A stretch of DNA of 64,000 nt. Origin: Euwallacea fornicatus (Eukaryota; Arthropoda; Insecta; Coleoptera; Curculionidae). Each line of letters begins with the position of its first letter. The stretch's first letter is position 1. Below are positions 58,168 to 64,000 of the stretch, piece by piece. Under the pieces are notes generated by a model. That model did no database searches and was not told where the DNA came from. It worked only from the letters and a program-made list of their open reading frames with translations. The stretch is from positions 1,984,001-2,048,000 of the forward strand of contig NC_089566.1 of the NCBI RefSeq assembly GCF_040115645.1, given 5' to 3'. Both the position numbers and the translations under genes were made by a program.

Positions 58168-61100
58168 TTGGTAACCCATTTTAAGGGAACATTGGAATCA
58201 TTCAAGAACTTGAAAATTACGACAGAGCAGCGAGAAAATCTGATTCTCGTTTACCATTTGCAGCAGAAGCTGGATTTCGGTACCCGTCGCGCATTTGAGC
58301 AGGAAAGAGATTTGACTAAACTTCCCACAGTCAATGACCTGTTCGAGTTTCTTGAGAGGAGGTGTACAATCCTCCAGAATCTATCAAGTTCCGAACCTCA
58401 GCCGGGAACGAAATCCGGCATAACTCTGCACGCAAATGGTATCAAAGAACGAATCGCCAGTTCCTCACCCCTACTGAGATCACCTCCTCCGTGTGCATGC
58501 TGCGATGAAGCGGGGCACAGAATTTACTCATGCAAAAGGTTCATAGCTCTGTCGAACGCGGATAGACGCTCTCTCGTAAACTCCAAGAGGTTGTGCAACA
58601 ACTGTCTCGGCAGCAAACATCTAGTTGCCAACTGCGCGTCCACCAAACGCTGTTCAGAATGTAATCGAAAACACCATTCTCTGATCCACGGTGATCTACT
58701 ACGGCAAAGAAATACTCAAAGTACCCAGGGCTCGGCACGCACTGGTAGAAGGGAACACAGACCTGAGACAACGCCAGATCTCAGGCTTTCCACTCAATCC
58801 TCTTTCCACAATGGTGAAAGCGATCGCGGTGCGCCGAATGGTAGCATTAATAACCCCGAGGCAATGATGGAGCAGACAGTCTCAACTCTCTCAAAGGGAA
58901 AATCACACAACCCCTTTATTTTGCTTAGCACCGCCATGGTGAACGTATACACTACTCGGGGGGTTCCCATAGTTGCGAGAGCTCTTCTCGATACCGGGTC
59001 GCAACACTCTTTTATAACGCAACGACTCGTTGCCGCACTCGGTCTCAAACCCCAAGCCAAAAAGCTCAATATCACGGGCATCTCTCAACATGCTACCATT
59101 TCTCACGCCTCGGTACATATCACTATCCACTCGAGGGTCAATCGAGGATCTCAAGCAAGCGTCACGTGCTCGATTTTGCAGGCAATAACTTCGCCGCTCC
59201 CCCAAATCCAAATCGACCCTGAAAAACTCAACATCCCTCGTGACGTCTTCGAACAATTAGCTGACCCAGAGTTCTTCCTCCCCTCTGAAATAGATTTGTT
59301 GATAGGAGCGGATGTCTATTTCACTCTTATGTCCCAAGAATTTATAAAACCCCAATCACGAAACAAACCCGCTTTCGTGAACACGCAATTAGGGTGGATA
59401 GTTGCAGGTGCCGTTCCTGCTCGCTGTTTGACATCTTCTGTGGATACATACTCACTCAACTCGCACTGCGCCCTCAATGGCCGTGCTGAGACCCAGGTTC
59501 AAGAGGAGACTCTCGACTCTCTTTTGACAAGGTTTTGGAACATGGAAGAAATCCCATCCAATCCCCCTCTCTCGGTGGAAAACGCTCTTTCAGAAGAGAT
59601 TTTCACGTCAACCACAAAGGTGCTGGAAAATGGTTCCTTTCAAATAGACATCCCCCTCAAATCTCCCAAGGAACACCAAAAGTTAGGGGACTCATTCTCC
59701 ATGGCTCGGAATAGGTTTTTATCTCTCGAAAGGCGATTCCAGTCAAAACCCGAACTCTTCTCAGAATACAAAAAATTCCTCGAGGAATATGTTTCGCTTG
59801 GTCACGCCCGATATGTTCCGCTAACAAAGACGAACGAAAGAGGTGACCGCAAATATTTTATCCCTCACTTGTGCGTAACACGTGAAGCTAGTACATCCAC
59901 CAAGCTTCGGGTGGTATTTGACGCTTCTGCGAAAAGTTCAACTCGTTATTCACTCAATGACATATGTCACAAAGGGTTCCAGGTGCAACCCGATCTCTAT
60001 GACATTTTATGTCGGTTTCGCTCATTCAACTTCGTGCTGGTCTGCGACATTGAAAAAATGTACAGGCAGATTAGGGTCAATCCCCAGCAATGTTTCTTAC
60101 AAAATATTTTATGGCGGAGTGACCCCAATGATCCTCTTCAATGCATTGAGCTGTCTACTGTCACCTATGGTACCAACTTTGCTCCATATGTGGCAACTCG
60201 AGTGCTGACTCAAATAGGTGAAAATAACAGAAAGGTCTACCCTGCTGCCGCAGACAGCATTCAAAATCAATGCTATGTCGACGACATTCTCAGCGGAGGG
60301 GAAAGCGAAACCGAACTCTTCTCTCTTTATGCACAACTAAACTCATGTTTGAACCAATCGGGGTTCCGGCTGCATAAATGGCTATCTAATTCACCGTCAG
60401 TCATCAGCAAAATATCTCCGTTAAGTTCGTCACGCGAAAACTCCACGATTGACTTAAATCTAGATGAGTCACCCACTAAGGTCCTAGGTCTCAACTGGTT
60501 GTCAACTGACGATACATTTTGCTTCACCTCCCCTCAGAAACCGGTTGAGACTATAATTACCAAAAGAAAAATCCTCTCGAGCATTGCGCAATGCTTCGAT
60601 CCACTCGGCCTCGTCAATCCCGTGATCGTCAAGGGAAAAATCTTAATGCAAATGCTGTGGTCCAAGAAAATGGATTGGGATACAGAAATCTCTGATAAGC
60701 ATGCTCTAACTCAGTGGGCAGACTTTACCAGATGTTTGTCGCGTGCAAAACAATTAAAAATTCCTCGCTGTATTTTCTTGAGAAAACTTGCTCGCAAAAC
60801 CGAACTTCATGGGTTTGCTGACGCAAGTTTGGCTGCTTATGGTGCTTGCGTGTATGTCCGTCGGGAATACATTGATAACAGCGTATCCTGCAATCTCGTG
60901 TCAGCAAAATCCAAGGTAGCTCCCATGAAGACTGTATCACTTCCCAGATTGGAACTCTGTGCCATGCTCTTATTGGCGAAGCTCGCTCAAAATCTCAAGA
61001 AAATATTCGAAGGAAAAATATCATTTGAAACTGTCAATTTGTGGTCAGATTCGGAAATAGCTCTTGGTTGGTGCAGGACTCACGCCAGTAGGTGGACAGT

Positions 61101-62895
61101 TTTTGTCTCGAACCGGGTGGCCCAGATACAAGACAAATCGAATCATGCAATATGGCGGCACGTGAAGTCAGCTGAAAATCCAGCTGACTTGCTCTCCCGA
61201 GGTCTGTTCCCAGAAACCATCATCCAGTCCGATTTCTGGTTCCATGGCCCCAAATTTTTGAACAAAACCGAGTTGTGTCTAGACAGTCTCGATTCATCGC
61301 CTTCACTGTCAACTCTTCCCGAAGAAAGGAAAACAGCCTTCTTGATCACCCGCGACCTACATGAACCCTCTCAATTTTGGCACGACATTTTCTTAAAATT
61401 CTCTTCATTCTCTCGTTTAAAGCGATCTGTAGCATATGCTCTGCGCTTCATCAGTAATTCACGTCAGGTCAGGTCAAAAAGGTTGGCAGGCGCTCTCTCA
61501 GTTGATGAGATCAAAGCTGCTCAAGATCTCATCATCAAAGACGTCCAAAAGAGGAGATTTCGGAAAGAACTTTTCGAAATCTCATCGAAGAAACCGCTGT
61601 CAAATAAGAATTTGCTTCCTCTGGCACCTTATATTGATTCGCGCGGGTTTATAAGAGTGGGCGGTAGATTAGCAAATGCCGACATACCATTTGATCAGCA
61701 GCATCCCATTCTCCTCCCTTCTCGTGATCCCGTAGTCGCCTTGATGCTCACTCACGAGCATATTCGTCTAGGGCATGCGGGTGCTCAAAGTGTATTGAGC
61801 AATGTAAGAACCCGGTTTTGGCCGCTAAATGGGTTGCGCGAAGTAAAACGCATCATTAGGAGGTGCATCGTTTGTCACAGGTTCAATGCTCGAACGTGTG
61901 AACAAATCATGGCGAATCTGCCTAAGGAACGCGTTAACATCTCAAGGCCCTTTCAAAATGTAGGTGTAGACTTTGGTGGGCCATTTTTCTTGAAAACCTC
62001 AAAATTGCGCAAAGCTCCAACAACAAAGGCATACATCGCAGTCTTCGTATGTATGGCCACTAAAGCAATACACATTGAGCTAGTTTCAAGTCTCTCCACT
62101 GAAGACTTCCTCATGACTTTAAAGCGATTTATCTCACGTCGAGGAAACCCCTCGGTCATTTTTAGTGACAATGGCACTAACTTTGCAGGATCTCGTAACG
62201 AGTTGAAAGAGTTGTACCAAGCGTTCACAAAAAACAAACTCCAAGATGTTATTCAAACCGCTGTATCTCAACACGAGATTCAATGGAAGTTCATCCCTCC
62301 GCGGTCTCCTCATTGGGGAGGGTTGTGGGAATCGGCCATCAAAAGCGCCAAGTATCATTTAAAGCGAATCGCTGGCAGGGCACAATTCACTTTCGAAGAA
62401 TTTTCCACGGTGCTGTGTCAAATAGAAGCGATTTTAAACTTCAGGCCACTTTGTGCTCTCTCAAACAACCCTTCCGACCTTGCAGCTCTAACCCCTGGCC
62501 ACTTCTTAATTGGCACAAATCCCACTTCCTACCCAGAAAAGGACGTAACTCATATCAACGAGCATAGGCTTTCCCTTTGGCAGAGGTATGTCCAAATTCA
62601 ACAGGTCTTCTGGAAGCGCTGGTCAGTTGATTACTTAAATCGACTCCAGAATCGCCCAAAATGGGCTAAAACTGCCAAAAACGTCCAAGTAGGTGACCTC
62701 GTGCTCATCAGGGAAGATGACGCCCCCCCCTTGCATTGGCCTCTAGCCAGGGTCATTCAAGTCATGCCGGGATCCGACGGAGTCGTTCGAGTGGTCAGGC
62801 TTAAAACCCAAAAAAATGAGCTCACTAGGCCGATAACGAAAATCTCTCCCCTACCTGAACTCTCGTTCCCAGAGGGGGTTCCTTGCGATCAATAG
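58168..62895 (+). CDS. pol: BEL Pol frame: end of Gag, zinc knuckles, protease, RT, RNase H, integrase
   Basis: This frame is open from 58138; residues here are counted from the TTG at 58168, as no ATG start is expected in a polyprotein. Residues 1-80 are the end of the Gag domain. Zinc knuckles are at C109-C122 (CX2CX4HX4C) and C143-C156, plus a third Cys/His cluster to about 173. The aspartic protease has D275 in LLDTGSQHSF. The reverse transcriptase covers about 540-800, with D627 (VCDIEKMYRQIRV) and YVDD at 703-706. RNase H has D885, E929 and D961. The integrase has an H/C zinc finger (about 1196-1236), catalytic D1268, D1334 and E1388, and a C-terminal tail (WPLARVIQV) near 1520-1540. 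It ends at TAG 62893-62895. All key residues are present and there is no internal stop in 1575 codons. The product would copy and integrate the element, but its link to Gag is broken upstream. Confidence 0.96.
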   Translation: MVTHFKGTLESFKNLKITTEQRENLILVYHLQQKLDFGTRRAFEQERDLTKLPTVNDLFEFLERRCTILQNLSSSEPQPGTKSGITLHANGIKERIASSSPLLRSPPPCACCDEAGHRIYSCKRFIALSNADRRSLVNSKRLCNNCLGSKHLVANCASTKRCSECNRKHHSLIHGDLLRQRNTQSTQGSARTGRREHRPETTPDLRLSTQSSFHNGESDRGAPNGSINNPEAMMEQTVSTLSKGKSHNPFILLSTAMVNVYTTRGVPIVARALLDTGSQHSFITQRLVAALGLKPQAKKLNITGISQHATISHASVHITIHSRVNRGSQASVTCSILQAITSPLPQIQIDPEKLNIPRDVFEQLADPEFFLPSEIDLLIGADVYFTLMSQEFIKPQSRNKPAFVNTQLGWIVAGAVPARCLTSSVDTYSLNSHCALNGRAETQVQEETLDSLLTRFWNMEEIPSNPPLSVENALSEEIFTSTTKVLENGSFQIDIPLKSPKEHQKLGDSFSMARNRFLSLERRFQSKPELFSEYKKFLEEYVSLGHARYVPLTKTNERGDRKYFIPHLCVTREASTSTKLRVVFDASAKSSTRYSLNDICHKGFQVQPDLYDILCRFRSFNFVLVCDIEKMYRQIRVNPQQCFLQNILWRSDPNDPLQCIELSTVTYGTNFAPYVATRVLTQIGENNRKVYPAAADSIQNQCYVDDILSGGESETELFSLYAQLNSCLNQSGFRLHKWLSNSPSVISKISPLSSSRENSTIDLNLDESPTKVLGLNWLSTDDTFCFTSPQKPVETIITKRKILSSIAQCFDPLGLVNPVIVKGKILMQMLWSKKMDWDTEISDKHALTQWADFTRCLSRAKQLKIPRCIFLRKLARKTELHGFADASLAAYGACVYVRREYIDNSVSCNLVSAKSKVAPMKTVSLPRLELCAMLLLAKLAQNLKKIFEGKISFETVNLWSDSEIALGWCRTHASRWTVFVSNRVAQIQDKSNHAIWRHVKSAENPADLLSRGLFPETIIQSDFWFHGPKFLNKTELCLDSLDSSPSLSTLPEERKTAFLITRDLHEPSQFWHDIFLKFSSFSRLKRSVAYALRFISNSRQVRSKRLAGALSVDEIKAAQDLIIKDVQKRRFRKELFEISSKKPLSNKNLLPLAPYIDSRGFIRVGGRLANADIPFDQQHPILLPSRDPVVALMLTHEHIRLGHAGAQSVLSNVRTRFWPLNGLREVKRIIRRCIVCHRFNARTCEQIMANLPKERVNISRPFQNVGVDFGGPFFLKTSKLRKAPTTKAYIAVFVCMATKAIHIELVSSLSTEDFLMTLKRFISRRGNPSVIFSDNGTNFAGSRNELKELYQAFTKNKLQDVIQTAVSQHEIQWKFIPPRSPHWGGLWESAIKSAKYHLKRIAGRAQFTFEEFSTVLCQIEAILNFRPLCALSNNPSDLAALTPGHFLIGTNPTSYPEKDVTHINEHRLSLWQRYVQIQQVFWKRWSVDYLNRLQNRPKWAKTAKNVQVGDLVLIREDDAPPLHWPLARVIQVMPGSDGVVRVVRLKTQKNELTRPITKISPLPELSFPEGVPCDQ

Positions 62896-63026
62896 GCCTC
62901 GTCTCCCACCATGATGACTTCGCCACCTCTCCTCAAAACCTCCCTTCATGAAAAGCACGTATGGCAAGAAGCCGCTCTCCTCATACCTAAATTTTTGATC
63001 CCGTTTTCGCCGAAAGCTCCAACGCC

Positions 63027-63037
63027 GGGGGGCAGTA
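63027..63037 (+). other. G-rich tract before the 3' LTR, possible plus-strand primer
   Basis: GGGGGGCAGTA ends at the first base before the 3' LTR. LTR retrotransposons start plus-strand synthesis from a purine tract in this place. Here the tract is short and interrupted by C and T, so the assignment rests mainly on position. Confidence 0.5.
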
Positions 63038-63754
63038 TGTTGGAAAAACTCCAACATAAAAATCGCTCTCACGGATTGCCCTAACATCTGGGTAATAAAT
63101 CTGGTAAAGAGAGAAACCAGAAACAAAAGCTTGACATACCACTGGGTGCCAAACCATGGGTACCGCGCTAATCACCTCTCATCTGGTGCACATTCACCCT
63201 GATTTATGAAGTGCAAATTGCCCAAACACATTAAGGGCAGCAGTAAATCAGGATGAAATGTGTCAACACACGCGCAAGTGGACATGAACCAGAGGGTGTT
63301 AGCGATAAGGTAATGGTGTGAAAGCATCAAGGTGGCGACTTTCTCATGAAATCGTGGGAACCCAAACTCGGGAACCTGCGTCCTCTGCGGGAAGGGGCAC
63401 GAACTTCTCTTGGAGCAAAAACCAGAACCGTTTTTCATCCCGTCGCGAAAACAACAAACCTCTCTAGCTCTCGTTGCCATAAAACCCCACACACGGGCAA
63501 TATTGTTAATAAGTCAGTCACAACTCACCCTGTAATTCGTAATTCAACTAGTCTGTCATTAAATTCAAGGTAACTTGTGTAACCGAGTATATAATTTCTC
63601 GAACCTTTGGAACCCCATTACTTTATGACGGTAGCCCGTCTGGTCCTTCGAATCAACTACGAAACCTCACCAGCGTATTTGGATTCCTCTGTGGGTGCCT
63701 AGTGAGGCAGTCACTACTGTTAGGCAGGAACTCAGGAAGCCCCTGGCCTAAACA
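63038..63754 (+). repeat. BEL 3' LTR
   Basis: A 717-bp copy of the 5' LTR, apparently without any difference, ending AACA directly before the ACCGC duplication. Because the two LTRs are made identical at integration, the lack of differences implies a recent insertion, or gene conversion or assembly collapse. It would supply the polyadenylation signal for the element's transcript. Confidence 0.97.
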
Positions 63755-63759
63755 ACCGC
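63755..63759. repeat. Target-site duplication, right copy (ACCGC)
   Basis: This is an exact repeat of 56443-56447. The transposase relic continues in register when one copy is disregarded, which supports both the duplication and the nested insertion. Confidence 0.95.
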
Positions 63760-64000
63760 AAAATGTGATTTATACACAATGGTTCGCCCCCGCATTTCAG
63801 TATGGATGTTATAACATGGAATGCGTTGAGGAATGTTCGGAAATTTTTAAACCAGTTTCCAAATCGTTCGATAGGTCGTGGAAATTAATGGCCCCAACAT
63901 TGGCCACCACGATCGCCAGATTTAAATAAATGTGACTCTCTGGGGGATTTTAAAAGAACTCGTATGTTCCACGTTCTTTTAAACTGAAGAAGATTTATGG
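63755..64000 (+). pseudogene. DUF4817-type transposase relic, part right of the BEL element
   Basis: This continues the relic from 56447. FIHNGSPPHFS (about 63769-63800) corresponds to the second catalytic block, but the D of the usual HDG is N here. Then comes NALRNVRKFLNQFPNRSIGR, a stop, and HWPPRSPDLNKCDS (63895-63935), the third block with damage after SPDLN. Beyond this FKRTRMF can still be followed to the window edge. An 11-bp perfect inverted repeat (TTTAAAAGAAC and its inverse) lies at 63949-63983. The C-terminal end of the gene is outside the window. Confidence 0.75.

Larger units (their letters stand above)
56448..63754 (+). mobile_element. BEL/Pao LTR retrotransposon, full length
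   Basis: This is a 7307-bp element with 717-bp LTRs (TGTT ... AACA), a 17-base primer site matching tRNA-Tyr, gag and pol reading frames in plus orientation, a G-rich tract before the 3' LTR, and a perfect ACCGC target duplication. The domain order in pol is zinc knuckles, DTGS protease, YVDD reverse transcriptase, RNase H, integrase, and a C-terminal integrase tail; together with the DUF1759-type Gag this is diagnostic of BEL/Pao. There is no envelope frame: only 142 bp separate pol from the 3' LTR. It replicates through RNA and virus-like particles in the cell. The LTRs appear identical, so insertion is recent, yet gag and pol frames are offset by one base at 58136-58143. Confidence 0.97.

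Noticed and set aside
62896..63037. An envelope gene after pol in the BEL element
   Set aside because: Only 142 bp lie between the pol stop and the 3' LTR, and there is no signal peptide or membrane-segment coding capacity.

Overview
The window looks like gene-poor, AT-rich nuclear DNA of an arthropod, most likely an insect. There are no operons, rRNA or tRNA genes. What can be recognised is almost entirely transposable elements: Tc1/mariner-type DNA transposons, short elements flanked by TA that end in CAGGGTG-like sequence, a BEL/Pao retrotransposon, and transposase genes of the insect family that starts with a DUF4817-type helix-turn-helix. I could not identify any host protein-coding gene with confidence. 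All alignments here were made by eye; percentages are estimates.

Layout. 0-10 kb: a palindromic MITE (1462-1667), then a minus-strand DUF4817-type transposase relic (2115-3340) carrying a foldback insertion (2391-2721), then unannotated DNA ending in a transposon-terminus fragment (9835-10167). 10-20 kb: the endonuclease end of a LINE-like element (11640-12521, minus) and a Tc1-like element (15819-18596) with a mariner (16984-18229) inserted in its transposase. 20-30 kb: a short MITE (21881-22075), an internally deleted DUF4817-type element (22226-23097), a mariner transposase relic broken by 23 G residues (24046-25062), and the first copy of a dispersed repeat (25720-26110). 30-46 kb: mostly unrecognised DNA around one complete-ended but decayed transposon (35843-37547). 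46-56 kb: two back-to-back transposase relics (47132-49640), a 10-copy 23-bp minisatellite (50546-50775), and a three-level nest of elements (52445-54650).

56.4-63.8 kb holds the best-preserved element: a 7.3-kb BEL/Pao retrotransposon with two LTRs of 717 bp that look identical, a perfect 5-bp target duplication, a primer site matching tRNA-Tyr, a gag frame and a 1575-codon pol frame with all expected catalytic residues. Gag and pol frames are separated by a one-base shift at a run of eight A residues inside the Gag domain. The element sits inside yet another DUF4817-type transposase relic, whose two halves lie at 56260-56447 and 63755-64000.

The general picture is a nursery and graveyard of one transposase superfamily (seven relics in 64 kb), repeatedly hit by younger insertions. 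The most interesting points are the same foldback insertion at the same place in two transposase relics, the shared TTCCGGT...ACCGGAA subterminal near-palindrome, the nested insertions that give a relative chronology, and the young but frame-broken BEL element.
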